Shown here: positions 17,937 to 26,740 of the stretch, one piece after another | Layout: each line of letters begins with the position of its first letter | How positions within the stretch are numbered: the stretch's first letter is position 1 | Origin: Methylorubrum salsuginis | GTDB taxonomy: Bacteria; Pseudomonadota; Alphaproteobacteria; Rhizobiales; Beijerinckiaceae | Reading direction: 5' to 3' | Length of the DNA: 57,870 nucleotides | NCBI RefSeq assembly: GCF_900114375.1 | Contig: NZ_FOSV01000028.1 | Span: 1 to 57,870, forward strand | Translations under genes and position numbers: made by a program | The notes under the pieces: generated by a model | Told to the model about the DNA's origin: nothing | Databases searched by the model: none | Seen by the model: only the letters and a program-made list of their open reading frames with translations

Positions 17937-18224
17937 TCAGTAGCCGTAGCTGCGCTGTCCGTAGCCCTGCGGGGCGCCGTAGCCGGCGCCGCGGGGCTGG
18001 ACGCGGGAGCCGTAATCGATCTCGCGCTGGCGCCGCGCCTGACGGTTCGCCAGGGCGCGGCCCGCGAGGCAGCCCGCGACCGCGCCGACCACGCCGCGCT
18101 CCGCGAGGTAATGCCCGGCGACGCCGCCGATGATCGCCCCCTTGATGCACCCCTTCGCTTCCGCCGTTCCGACGCTCAGCAAAGTCACGACCGTCATGGC
18201 CGATGCCGTCGCGATGATCCGCAT
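17937..18224 (-). CDS. Small secreted glycine-rich protein (17-kDa-antigen-like)
   Basis: A 95-residue protein with a signal peptide (MRIIATASAMTVVTLLSVGTAEA) then KGCIKGAIIGGVAGHYLAERGVVGAVAGCLAG, a glycine-zipper-like segment. The tail is Arg-, Gly- and Tyr-rich (GYGAPQGYGQRSYGY). Such proteins associate with the outer membrane or periplasm. Start ATG 18224 is preceded by AAGGAGAGC. No specific function is known. Confidence 0.75.
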   Translation of the reverse strand: MRIIATASAMTVVTLLSVGTAEAKGCIKGAIIGGVAGHYLAERGVVGAVAGCLAGRALANRQARRQREIDYGSRVQPRGAGYGAPQGYGQRSYGY

Positions 18225-18301
18225 GCCGCTCTCCTTGGGACAGTGGCCAGGGTAACGGTGCGAAAGCGCGGGCGTTCCCTTCGGGTGGAGGCCCGAGGCC
18301 G

Positions 18302-18889
18302 TCACAGCACGATCGAGGGGTTGAAGGTCTCCGGAGAGAACGGCAGCCGGAAACGCACCGCCATGCCCCCCTCCCGATCGCCCTCCAGGATACGGACGAC
18401 CTCGGCGTAGCGCTTGCCGACCTTGACCTTCTGTCCGACCAGGGGACGCAACCGACCGTCGAGGGCGATGGCCGCGCCGGAGGGCGAGAGGTCGAGGATG
18501 CGCCCCTCGATCGGGAACCCGTCCTCGAATTCGAGGGCGACCTCGGGATGGACCGGGACGATACGCGGCGCGGCGCGCTGCTCGACGCGTCCGTCCGCGC
18601 AGGCCGAGAGCCACGCGATGCGGGCGGCCAAGCGCTCGCGGCGTGCATCGGTCAGGGCGAAGACCACCGTGAACCCACGCTCCGACGGGTCGGTGACGTG
18701 CCCGTGCAGGAGGCCGACCCGGTCGAGCCGGCAGGTGACGGGATCGCCCGCACGCGCTCGGGCCTGCAGCGCGAGCTCGGCGCCGAGAGGTGACAGGCGG
18801 CGCGCGATGCAGGCCTGTTCACGCCCGTCCGGAAGCAGGCAATGGCCGGGCAGCGGCTGGGAATAGAGCAGTTCTCGAAATCGCGGCAT
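18302..18889 (-). CDS. PilZ domain protein, paralogue 2
   Basis: A 195-residue paralogue of the gene at 3130-3726, alignable along most of its length. The PilZ signature is intact: RAAPR (R105, R109) and DLSPSG (D133, S135, G138). The C terminus RFRLPFSPETFNPSIVL is almost the same as in paralogue 1. A c-di-GMP-responsive role is expected from the family. The downstream target is unknown. It is adjacent to the polysaccharide locus, which is suggestive only. Confidence 0.85.
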   Translation of the reverse strand: MPRFRELLYSQPLPGHCLLPDGREQACIARRLSPLGAELALQARARAGDPVTCRLDRVGLLHGHVTDPSERGFTVVFALTDARRERLAARIAWLSACADGRVEQRAAPRIVPVHPEVALEFEDGFPIEGRILDLSPSGAAIALDGRLRPLVGQKVKVGKRYAEVVRILEGDREGGMAVRFRLPFSPETFNPSIVL

Positions 18890-18969
18890 CCGTTCGCCCG
18901 AAATCCACGTGTCGCGTCAACGTGATTCCGACAGATTACCGAAGCCTTAGCCACATCACCCACCGCCGA

Positions 18970-19012
18970 GGGCATCGGCCCGAAAAGGGGATGTTGGCTT
19001 TCGAAAAGTGTC
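18970..19012 (+). repeat. Palindromic intergenic repeat, copy C (diverged)
   Basis: GGCATCGGCCCGAAAAGGGG and CTTTCGAAAAG repeat the layout of the other copies with several changes. It is followed at about 19040-19070 by CCGGATTTGAGATCCGG, the same accessory hairpin seen after copies B and D. Confidence 0.6.
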
Positions 19013-19101
19013 CGTGGATACGGGGAAAGTCGGGGATCGCCCCGGATTTGAGATCCGGGACGATCCTCAAGTGCCGGCGGCGCGGGTGAACTCCGCAGGG
19101 G

Positions 19102-19893
19102 CTACGATCGCGCGGCACCCGCCGGGCGGCGGCGGTGCTCGGTGGCGACCAGCGCGAGGAAGCGCGGGATCGTGTGCAGGTAGCGGCCGGTCAGCCGGCG
19201 CGGCTCGCGCATCAGGCGGTAGGCCCATTCGAGGCCGGTGACCTGGAACGCCACGGGCGCGCGGGGCACGCGGCCGGTCAGCACGTCGAAGGCGGCGCCG
19301 ACGCCCATCGCCACGGTGCCGGGCAGGTGCGGGGCGTGCTCGGCCATGAACAGCTCCTGCTTCGGGGTGCCCAGGCCGATCCAGAGGATCTGCGCGCCGG
19401 ATTCCCGGATACGTGCCCGCATGGCGTCGGTTTCGGCCGCATCGAGCGGGCGGAACGGCGGGGTCTCGGTGCCGACGACCTGCAAGCCCGGCAGGCGGGC
19501 CTGCATCGTCCGGGCGAGGGCATCCGCGACGCCCTCGCCGCCGCCGAGGAAGTAGTGGCGCCAGCCATGGACGAGGCCGGCACGGCAGACCGCCTCGACC
19601 GATTCGATACCCGGCACCTGGCCGATGCCGTCGGCGCCGCGCAGCCGCCCGAGCCAGTAGAGCGGGCGCCCGTCCGGGCAGACCAGCATCGCCGCCTCGT
19701 GCGCGGCGAGCAGCTTCTCGTCCTCGGTGGCACGCACGATGCCGTGGGCGTCGCGGAAGACCACGAAGGTGCCCGGCCGGGTCCGCCCGGAATCGAGGCG
19801 ACGGCGGATCGCGCCGATCATGCCCTTCATGTCGATGGCGGAAATGCCGGTCCCGGCGAGGCGGAACCGGGGGACCGCGGGATCGTGGCTCAT
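19102..19893 (-). CDS. WecG/TagA/CpsF family glycosyltransferase
   Basis: A 263-residue cytoplasmic glycosyltransferase of the GT26 family, transferring a (N-acetyl-)hexosamine-type sugar onto a lipid-linked intermediate. Motifs include HYFLGGGEGVADAL, GAQILWIGLGTPKQELFM (hallmark GxPkQE) and VAMGVGAAFDVLTGRVPRAP. It is the last gene of a leftward operon gmd-fcl-GT4-wecG-like, overlapping the GT4 gene by 4 nt (ATGA). This suggests a fucose-containing exopolysaccharide or O-antigen. Confidence 0.87.
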   Translation of the reverse strand: MSHDPAVPRFRLAGTGISAIDMKGMIGAIRRRLDSGRTRPGTFVVFRDAHGIVRATEDEKLLAAHEAAMLVCPDGRPLYWLGRLRGADGIGQVPGIESVEAVCRAGLVHGWRHYFLGGGEGVADALARTMQARLPGLQVVGTETPPFRPLDAAETDAMRARIRESGAQILWIGLGTPKQELFMAEHAPHLPGTVAMGVGAAFDVLTGRVPRAPVAFQVTGLEWAYRLMREPRRLTGRYLHTIPRFLALVATEHRRRPAGAARS

Positions 19894-21092
19894 CGGGCGA
19901 TCTCCAGAACGGGTGTCGTGAGGGAAAGGGGAGCGGCGGCGCGGGCGGCGCAGGCCCGCCGGTAGATCGAGAGGAGGGCCGCGGTGGTGGCCTCCTCGGT
20001 CCAGTCGCGGAGATAGGCGGCGCGCGCGGCCCGACCCATCCGGCGGGCGGCCTGCGGATCGGCGAGGATGCGGGCCATGGCCTGCGCCAGCGCGGCGGGA
20101 TCGCCGGGGGTGACGAGCAGCCCCGTCACGCCGTCCTCGACGAGATCGGCCAGCGCGCCGATGCGCGAGGCGATGACGGGCGTGCCGGCGGCGAAGGCCT
20201 CGGCCACCACCATCGGCAGGCCTTCGTACCAGAGCGAGGGCACGACGAGCGCCGCGGCCCGCGCCATCCGGGCCTGGACCTCGGCGCCGGGGAGCGTGCC
20301 GAGCAGGGTCAGGCCGGGCGCACCGTCCAGGCTCTCGCGCAGCGGCCCTTCGCCGGCGACGTCGATCGCCCGGCCGAGCTGCCCGGCCGCCGCCTTCAGG
20401 GTCTCGACGCCCTTCTCGCGGCTGAGCCGCCCGGCGAACAGGATCGTCTCTCGCGACGCCTCGGAGGGGGGGCCGGGATCGGGCAGGCCGTTCGGCTTCA
20501 CCACGATGCGCTCGGGCGGCAGGCCGGCGGCGACGAAGCGACCGCGGGCGAAGGGGGTCAGCACCACGAAGGCGTCGACGTCGCGGGTCCAGGTGCCGAT
20601 GCGGCGGTGCCGGTCGATCATCCGGGCGACGGCGAGGCTGCCGAGCCGCGAGCCGCGGTAGCAGCGGTGGCGCACCGCCGCGTAGGGCGAGCCGGTGACG
20701 CAGGTCTCGCACGGCTTGCCGTCCCGCATCAGCAGGGCGCCGGCGCAGGTGAGGCGGAAATTGTGCAGCGTCTGGACGGTGGCCGCGCCCTCCGCCCGCA
20801 CCGCCGCGAACATCCCCGGCGAGACCAGCGGGAAGGTGTTGTGGGCATGCACCACGTCGGGCCGGAAGCGGCGCACCGCCTCGACGACGCGGGCGATGCC
20901 GCGGCGGGCATGCGGCGCCTCGAAGGCCACGCGCAGGCGATCGACCGGCCCCCGGATGTCGTCGTTTGAAAAGTACAGCGTCTCGACCGTGCAGCCGGCG
21001 CGGGCCAGCGCCGCCGCCTCGCGCTCCACGACGGCATCCTCGCCGCCGCGGATCTGATAGCGGTTGTGGACGATGAGGACGCGCCGGCTCAC
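19890..21092 (-). CDS. Glycosyltransferase family 4 protein
   Basis: A 400-residue GT-B glycosyltransferase. The N-terminal part has HNRYQIRGGEDAVVEREA and HAHNTFPLVSPG. The C-terminal nucleotide-sugar part has FAGRLSREKGVETL and PSLWYEGLPMVVAEAFAAGTPV with the catalytic E-x7-E. The internal cysteine cluster (LTCAGALLMRDGKPCETC) is typical of a subgroup acting on surface polysaccharides. It begins with GTG at 21092, overlapping the fcl stop codon. A GDP-fucose- or mannose-using enzyme is likely from the neighbouring gmd/fcl. Confidence 0.87.
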   Translation of the reverse strand: MSRRVLIVHNRYQIRGGEDAVVEREAAALARAGCTVETLYFSNDDIRGPVDRLRVAFEAPHARRGIARVVEAVRRFRPDVVHAHNTFPLVSPGMFAAVRAEGAATVQTLHNFRLTCAGALLMRDGKPCETCVTGSPYAAVRHRCYRGSRLGSLAVARMIDRHRRIGTWTRDVDAFVVLTPFARGRFVAAGLPPERIVVKPNGLPDPGPPSEASRETILFAGRLSREKGVETLKAAAGQLGRAIDVAGEGPLRESLDGAPGLTLLGTLPGAEVQARMARAAALVVPSLWYEGLPMVVAEAFAAGTPVIASRIGALADLVEDGVTGLLVTPGDPAALAQAMARILADPQAARRMGRAARAAYLRDWTEEATTAALLSIYRRACAARAAAPLSLTTPVLEIAR

Positions 21093-22033
21093 CGGTTGCG
21101 GCCCCCGCCCGCGAGGAAGTCCGCATAGGCGCGGGCGAGACCCGCTTCGAGGCCGGTCGTCGCCCGCCATCCCAAGCCGGCTAAACGAGACACGTCGAGG
21201 AGCTTGCGCGGGGTGCCGTCGGGCTTCCCGGCGTCGAACGTCAGCTCGCCCTCGTAGCCGACGACGCGGGCCACCGTGCGGGCGAAGTCCGCGATGGTCA
21301 CGTCCTCGCCGGTGCCGACATTGAGGATGTCCTCCCCCGACCATTCCCGCATGGCGAACACGCAGGCGTCGGCGAGATCGTCGACGTAGAGGAACTCGCG
21401 GCAGGGCGTGCCGGTGCCCCAGATCGTGACGCTGGGGGCGCCGGCCTCGCGTGCCTCGTGGAAGCGGCGCAGGAGCGCGGCGGCGACATGCGCGTTCTCG
21501 GGGTGGTAGTTGTCGCCGGGCCCGTAGAGATTCGTCGGCATCACGGCGACGAAGTCGCGGCCGTGCTGGCGGCGATAGGCCTGGCACAGCTTGATCCCGG
21601 CGATCTTGGCGACCGCGTACCACTGGTTGGTCGGCTCGAGCGGGCCGGTCAGCAGCGCGTCCTCCGTCATCGGCTGGGCCGCGTGCTTCGGATAGATGCA
21701 CGAGGAGCCGAGATAGAGCAGCTTCTCCACGCCGTGATGGTGCGCGGCGTGGATCACGTTCGCCGCCATGGCGAGGTTGTCGTAGAGGAAGGTCGCCGGA
21801 TAGCGGTCGTTGGCCTGGATGCCGCCGACCGTGCCGGCGGCATGGAACACCGCCTGCGGCCGGATATCGGCGAAATAGGCCTCGACCGAGCCGAGGTCGC
21901 GCAGGTCCACGCGCTCGCGGCCGTGTTCGAGGATCTCGCACCCCTCGCTCGCGAGGCGGCGCACCAGGGCCGCCCCGGCCATGCCGCGGGCGCCCGCGAC
22001 GAAGACCCGCTTGCCCGAGAGGTCGTAGCGCAT
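21089..22033 (-). CDS. fcl: GDP-L-fucose synthase
   Basis: A 314-residue extended SDR enzyme converting GDP-4-keto-6-deoxymannose to GDP-L-fucose with NADPH. Evidence: N-terminal FVAGARGMAGAALVRRL (Rossmann), AGTVGGIQANDRYPA, the catalytic SSCIYPK serine and the YxxxK pair in WYAVAKIAG, and NLYGPGDNYHPENAHV. Directly downstream of gmd with an 8-nt gap, so the two steps of GDP-fucose synthesis are encoded together. Confidence 0.95.
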   Translation of the reverse strand: MRYDLSGKRVFVAGARGMAGAALVRRLASEGCEILEHGRERVDLRDLGSVEAYFADIRPQAVFHAAGTVGGIQANDRYPATFLYDNLAMAANVIHAAHHHGVEKLLYLGSSCIYPKHAAQPMTEDALLTGPLEPTNQWYAVAKIAGIKLCQAYRRQHGRDFVAVMPTNLYGPGDNYHPENAHVAAALLRRFHEAREAGAPSVTIWGTGTPCREFLYVDDLADACVFAMREWSGEDILNVGTGEDVTIADFARTVARVVGYEGELTFDAGKPDGTPRKLLDVSRLAGLGWRATTGLEAGLARAYADFLAGGGRNR

Positions 22034-22041
22034 CGGTGCCC

Positions 22042-23142
22042 TCACTCGGCGGCCAGACGCAGGGCGGTGCCGTGCTGGTGCGGACGGCGCGACGCCGTGT
22101 CGGCCTCGAACCGGGCCTCCTCCAGGTCGGCCGCGACCATCTCGCGCACGAGTTCCTCGAAGGTCGTGCGCGGCGCCCAGCCGAGGGCCTCGCGCGCCTT
22201 GGTGCCGTCGCCGACGAGCAGGTCGACTTCGGTCGGGCGGAAGAAGCGCGGATCGATGCGCACCAGCGTGTCGCCGGTGCGGGCGTCGCGCCCGACCTCG
22301 TCCACGCCCTGGCCTTCCCAGGCGATGGTGCGGCCGACCTCGGCGAAGGCCGCCTCGATGAAGCTGCGCACGCTGCGGGTCTGCCCGGTGGCGATGACGT
22401 AGTCGTCGGGCTTGTCCTGCTGCAGCATCAGCCACATCGCCTCGACGTAGTCGCGGGCGTGGCCCCAGTCGCGCTGGGCGTCGATGTTGCCGATCCAGAG
22501 GCAGTCCTGGCGCCCGGTCTCGATCCGGCCGACCGCACGGGTGATCTTGCGGGTCACGAAGGTCTCGCCGCGGATCGGGCTCTCGTGGTTGAACAGGATG
22601 CCGTTCGAGGCGTGAATGCCGTAGGCCTCGCGGTAGTTCACCGTGATCCAGTAGGCGTAGAGCTTGGCCACGCCGTAGGGCGAGCGCGGATAGAACGGCG
22701 TCGTCTCGCGCTGGGGCACCGCCTGGACGAGGCCGTACAGCTCCGAGGTCGAGGCCTGATAGAAGCGCGTCGTCTCGGTCAGCCGCAGTTGGCGCAGGGC
22801 CTCGAGGATGCGAAGCGGGCCGACGGCATCCGCGTTGGCGGTGTATTCCGGCGTCTCGAAGCTGACCGCGACGTGCGACTGGGCGGCGAGGTTGTAGATC
22901 TCGTCCGGGCGTACGTCGGCGATGATGCGGGTCAGCGCCGCGGAATCGGTCATGTCGCCGTAATGCAGGCGCAGGCGCACGTCCTCGTCGTGCGGGTCCT
23001 GATACAGGTGATCGATGCGGCCGGTGTTGAAGCTCGACGAGCGCCGCTTGAGGCCGTGGACCTGATAGCCGCGGGCGAGCAGCATCTCGGCCAGATAGGC
23101 GCCGTCCTGGCCCGTGATGCCGGTGATGAGTGCAGTCTTCAT
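22042..23142 (-). CDS. gmd: GDP-mannose 4,6-dehydratase
   Basis: A 366-residue SDR enzyme catalysing the first step from GDP-mannose. It has TGITGQDGAYLAEMLL (NADP-binding), HGLKRRSSSFNTGRIDHLY, the catalytic T/Y/K region with STSELYG and YPRSPYGVAKLYAYW, and RFFRPTEVDLLVGD. Start placed at ATG 23142, since the upstream extension is not conserved in type. It is the first gene of the leftward polysaccharide operon. Its promoter is probably in 23143-23400. Confidence 0.96.
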   Translation of the reverse strand: MKTALITGITGQDGAYLAEMLLARGYQVHGLKRRSSSFNTGRIDHLYQDPHDEDVRLRLHYGDMTDSAALTRIIADVRPDEIYNLAAQSHVAVSFETPEYTANADAVGPLRILEALRQLRLTETTRFYQASTSELYGLVQAVPQRETTPFYPRSPYGVAKLYAYWITVNYREAYGIHASNGILFNHESPIRGETFVTRKITRAVGRIETGRQDCLWIGNIDAQRDWGHARDYVEAMWLMLQQDKPDDYVIATGQTRSVRSFIEAAFAEVGRTIAWEGQGVDEVGRDARTGDTLVRIDPRFFRPTEVDLLVGDGTKAREALGWAPRTTFEELVREMVAADLEEARFEADTASRRPHQHGTALRLAAE

Positions 23143-23583
23143 CGTGTCCCTCGGTACGCGCCAACTGAAAATTCGGCCGCCACTCTCGCATGAGCGGGAC
23201 GGACAGGTGAGATTGAGATCACGCCAGCAAGCGGTGTGCCCCCGGAAACTGCGCCGGAACGGGATGTTTGGCTCAGAGCAGGACAGATTCGGCTGGGGCG
23301 AAGAGATCTTCGGGCCGGCGAGGGGCTGGGTGACATGTTCCGGGATTCGACGGCTCGCCTCGGGTGGAGACGGGAGCCGATCATCACGGCCCCGGGCTAA
23401 ATTCCGGTGTAGCGACAACCTTTACGGGGCCATAATTCGCCCCGCCGAAATCAATCCAACGATCCGGCGGATGCGCTCGATTGTCCCAAGCGATGAAGGA
23501 TGCCGGGACGATGCGCCCGCGGCTCGTGCCGCATCGCCTCGTTTCGAAATCCGACCCGGCCGTTCGGGCCGCGGGACCGACCC
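23143..23583. other. Intergenic region upstream of gmd
   Basis: A 441-bp region between two leftward genes. It should hold the gmd promoter and the end of the FemAB-like transcript. I see no clear sigma-70 boxes, RNA gene or strong terminator. Confidence 0.4.
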
Positions 23584-24708
23584 TCAGCGTTGCGCCAGCA
23601 GCCCGGCGGCGAGCGAGCGGACGAGGGGGAGGCGGCCGTAAAGCCAGAGGGGGGTGCTCTGGACGACGCGGCGGCTGATGCCGCGCTTGAAGTCGAACAC
23701 GCCGCGATTGCCCGCCGGATCGATGCCGCCGAGATCGTAGATCGGGCAGCCCTCGGCCTTGGCCCGCTCGATCAGGGTCCAGACCGAGAGCGCGGCGGCG
23801 TTGGTGGCCCGGCCGCGCTCGTTCGAGGCGGCGAAGAAATCGGTCCAGCGTGCCGGCGCCCAGTGGGCGATCCGCACCAGGATCGGTTCGCCGTTCTCGC
23901 GCACCTCCAGGATGACGAGGCGCGGGTCGGTGGCGGCCACGTCGCGAAACGCCTTCGGATCCAGGGTATTCGAGAAGCCCTTGCGGGCCTGGAGCGCCGC
24001 GTACATCCCGGCGAAGGTGTCGAAGGCGGCGAGCCGCGCATCCGGATCGGTCAGGATCGCGGTCTCGAGGTCGGGGTTGCGCTGAGCCTTGGCGAGGTTG
24101 CGCCGCCATTTCGAATCGAGCCCGGCCTCGATCGCCGCGATGTCGCGGGTCAGGTCGAGTTCGAGGGTGTGCTGGCGGGCCGAGACCACCGGCACGAAGC
24201 CGAGCGCCAGCAATGCCGCCACCGCCTCGTTGTCCTGGAACTCGTGGAAGTTCACGCCGAGCAGATCGAAGGGTCCGAGCGCCAGGTGGTCGCGGAAGGC
24301 GCGGAGCGTCGCTTCCGCCCGCGCCGTGCCGGCGGCGGTCAGCACCGGACAGCCCTGCGCCAGCACGAAGCGGGCGAACCCGAGCCGCCGCTCCTGAACC
24401 TGCACGAAGGCGAGGTCGCGCCCCCGGCCGTCGCGGATCGCGATCCGCCGGACCGCCCAGTTCAGGCGCGCCTTGTAGGTGCCCCAGGGCCGGGCGACGT
24501 AGAGATTGGCGCCCGGCTCGTCGGCGAGGCGCTCGTCCCAGTCCGCCGCGTCGGTCAGGTCGACGACCGTGATGTCTTCGGCGGGGGCGTGGCGCTCGAT
24601 GGCGGCCGATGGCGCCACCCCGCGACGCCGCGAGTCAGGGCGGGCCTCCGAGCGGGCCGTGAGCCGCAGCCGGGTCGGGCCCGAAGCGGCGATTCGTGCA
24701 GGGGTCAT
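23584..24708 (-). CDS. FemAB/GNAT-like acyl- or aminoacyl-transferase
   Basis: A 374-residue protein of the FemAB-related GNAT fold used in cell-envelope or polysaccharide modification. Indicators are YVARPWGTYKARLNW, HTLELDL near the middle, LDSKWRRNLAKAQRN, ARKGFSNTLDPKAF and the C-terminal GGIDPAGNRGVFDFKRGI. Such proteins occur in exopolysaccharide loci. It lies upstream of gmd on the same strand, though 441 bp separates them. The acyl donor and acceptor are unknown. Confidence 0.78.
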   Translation of the reverse strand: MTPARIAASGPTRLRLTARSEARPDSRRRGVAPSAAIERHAPAEDITVVDLTDAADWDERLADEPGANLYVARPWGTYKARLNWAVRRIAIRDGRGRDLAFVQVQERRLGFARFVLAQGCPVLTAAGTARAEATLRAFRDHLALGPFDLLGVNFHEFQDNEAVAALLALGFVPVVSARQHTLELDLTRDIAAIEAGLDSKWRRNLAKAQRNPDLETAILTDPDARLAAFDTFAGMYAALQARKGFSNTLDPKAFRDVAATDPRLVILEVRENGEPILVRIAHWAPARWTDFFAASNERGRATNAAALSVWTLIERAKAEGCPIYDLGGIDPAGNRGVFDFKRGISRRVVQSTPLWLYGRLPLVRSLAAGLLAQR

Positions 24709-25177
24709 CCGTGTACTCCGTCGCTGCTTCGAGGCGGGTCGAGACCGAATGGTTCCCCCCGGTGCGTGATCAATCCCCTGGCCGGCCCGAATACGGGCGA
24801 AAGTGTCATGGAGCGTACAATACCCGGACGCGGGACGGCCGGGCCAGACGGGGAAAGCGTCGATCTGTGCGGGGCGGCCCCTGCGAGCCCTGTCCGGCAA
24901 ATTTGCGAGCGGCGCACGCCTACCGCGGACCGCTGGCCCCTCGGCCGAAAAGCGCTCGTCAGACTGAACGTCGAACCTGCGGCGGCTATTCCCCATGAGC
25001 GGTCGGCCCGGACTTCGTACCGACGAACGAGACCGGATGCGGGGCCGGTACGTTTTCGGAAAGGCGTTTCATCCACCCTAGGACGTTGGGCCGCGCTCCG
25101 ATTCGGGGCGACGCGACGTTGACGTTTCGCGCGGCGGGCCCGATGGCGGCGCGGTGCGAGAGGGCGAAGGAAAGCGG
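24709..25177. other. Intergenic region between divergent genes
   Basis: A 469-bp region between the leftward FemAB-like gene and rightward DUF2252 gene. It presumably holds both promoters. No RNA, repeat copy or operator was recognised. AAGGA before 25178 sets the DUF2252 start. Confidence 0.4.
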
Positions 25178-26383
25178 ATGACGCGTCATCGAGCGGTGGA
25201 GCGGGCGGATCGCGAGGCCGTTCTGGAACGGCAGCGGGCGCTCAAGATGGCGAAGTCGGCCCATGCCTATGTCCGCGGCAACACCCTGAAGTTCTACGAG
25301 TGGCTCGACGGCCTGCCCCGCGGCACCCTGCCCGAGGGGCCGCCGATCTGGATCTGCGGCGATTGCCATCTGGGCAATCTCGGGCCGCTCGCCGACGCGG
25401 ACGGGGACGTCGCGATCCAGATCCGCGACCTCGACCAGACCGTGATCGGCAATCCGGCCCACGACCTCGTGCGGCTCGGCCTGTCGTTGGCGAGCGCGGC
25501 GCGCGGCTCCAACCTGCCCGGCGTCGTCACCTCGCGGATGCTGGAGGAAATGGTGCGGGGCTATTCGGGTGGGCTCGCCTCGCGGGACGGCGACGGGGAG
25601 CCGCGGGAGCCGGATGCGGTGCGCACCGTGCGCCATCGGGCGCTGGGGCGGCGCTGGAAGCACCTCGCCCGCGAGCGCCTGGAGGACGAGGATCTCAAAA
25701 TCCCCCGCGGCCGCCGATTCTGGGCGCTGGACGACGATGAGTACGCCGCCCTCGACGCGCTGTTCCACGAGGACGCGGTGCGCGAACTCGTCCTGGCGAT
25801 CGACGGCCGCCACGCCGACGCGGCGCGGGTGCGCCTGCTCGACGCCGCCTACTGGATGAAGGGCTGCTCCTCGCTGGGCTTCCTGCGCTACGCCGCCCTG
25901 CTGCGCATCGACGAGCACGGCGAGAAGCCGCGGCTGGCGCTGGTCGATCTGAAGGAGGCGCTCACCGCCGCAGCCCCTCCGGCGCCGAAAGCGAAGATGC
26001 CCAAGGATCCGGCCGAGCGCGTGGTCGCCGGCGCCCGCGCGCTCTCGCCCCATCTCGGCGAGCGCATGCTGCCCGCCCGCATCCTCGGCAAGCCGGTGGT
26101 CGTCCGCGAGCTGCTGCCGCAGGACCTCAAGCTCGACGTCGATCAGTTCAGCAGCGGCGAGGCGGTACGGGCCGCCCGCTACCTCGCCCACGTGGTCGGC
26201 GCGGCCCATGGCCGGCAGATGACGCGCAGCGCGCGCGCCGAGTGGCGCCGCGCCGTCGCCCGCGGCGCCACCGCGGACGGCGCCCCATCCTGGCTGTGGT
26301 CGAGCGTGGTCGAACTCGCCGGCCGCCACGAGGTCGGCTACCTCGAACATTGCCGCTCCTACGCCGACGCCGAGGCAGCCTGA
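25178..26383 (+). CDS. DUF2252 family protein
   Basis: A 401-residue protein with kinase-like-fold DUF2252 features: HAYVRGNTLKFYEWL, IWICGDCHLGNLGP, QIRDLDQTVIGNPAHDLVRL, LVDLKEAL and QDLKLDVDQF. GDCHLGN and IRDLDQ resemble the HxDxxxxN and DxD catalytic segments of aminoglycoside-phosphotransferase-like enzymes, so a small-molecule kinase is possible. ATG 25178 has AAGGA 8 nt upstream and is preferred to GTG 25154. It appears monocistronic, with a hairpin (26431-26451) after it. Confidence 0.85.
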   Translation: MTRHRAVERADREAVLERQRALKMAKSAHAYVRGNTLKFYEWLDGLPRGTLPEGPPIWICGDCHLGNLGPLADADGDVAIQIRDLDQTVIGNPAHDLVRLGLSLASAARGSNLPGVVTSRMLEEMVRGYSGGLASRDGDGEPREPDAVRTVRHRALGRRWKHLARERLEDEDLKIPRGRRFWALDDDEYAALDALFHEDAVRELVLAIDGRHADAARVRLLDAAYWMKGCSSLGFLRYAALLRIDEHGEKPRLALVDLKEALTAAAPPAPKAKMPKDPAERVVAGARALSPHLGERMLPARILGKPVVVRELLPQDLKLDVDQFSSGEAVRAARYLAHVVGAAHGRQMTRSARAEWRRAVARGATADGAPSWLWSSVVELAGRHEVGYLEHCRSYADAEAA

Positions 26384-26740
26384 GGGCCGGGCACCCCGCC
26401 CCATATCGAAGCTGCACCCCGCCTCCGCCGCGTCCGGTCTTGAACCGGACGGGGCCGTGACGATATCGGCTCAACCGACGGCGCCTTTTGCTCGCGCCGC
26501 GATCAGACTGTGCACAATATTATGCCATCGTGACGAAAATCGTCGCGATGTTGCGGCGCAGCGTCGGAATCTGTCGGTAAACTTCCGGACATGTCGGCTT
26601 CGCGGCAAAAAGCGTCGCCGCAGGACAAGCCACTGAGGCTGTCCGTACTAGCTTTTGATCATAGCAAATCAAGACAAGCACTGCTGCCGGCGCCGAAAGG
26701 CGAATGCCGTAATGCGCTGATCCGAAGAGGTTGCAAGCAC
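26384..26740. other. Intergenic region upstream of the betaine transporter
   Basis: It holds a stem-loop with arms CGTCCGGT/ACCGGACG (26431-26451), probably ending the DUF2252 transcript. A less GC-rich stretch (26500-26680) probably contains the proV promoter. No clear -35/-10 pair can be asserted. Confidence 0.4.
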
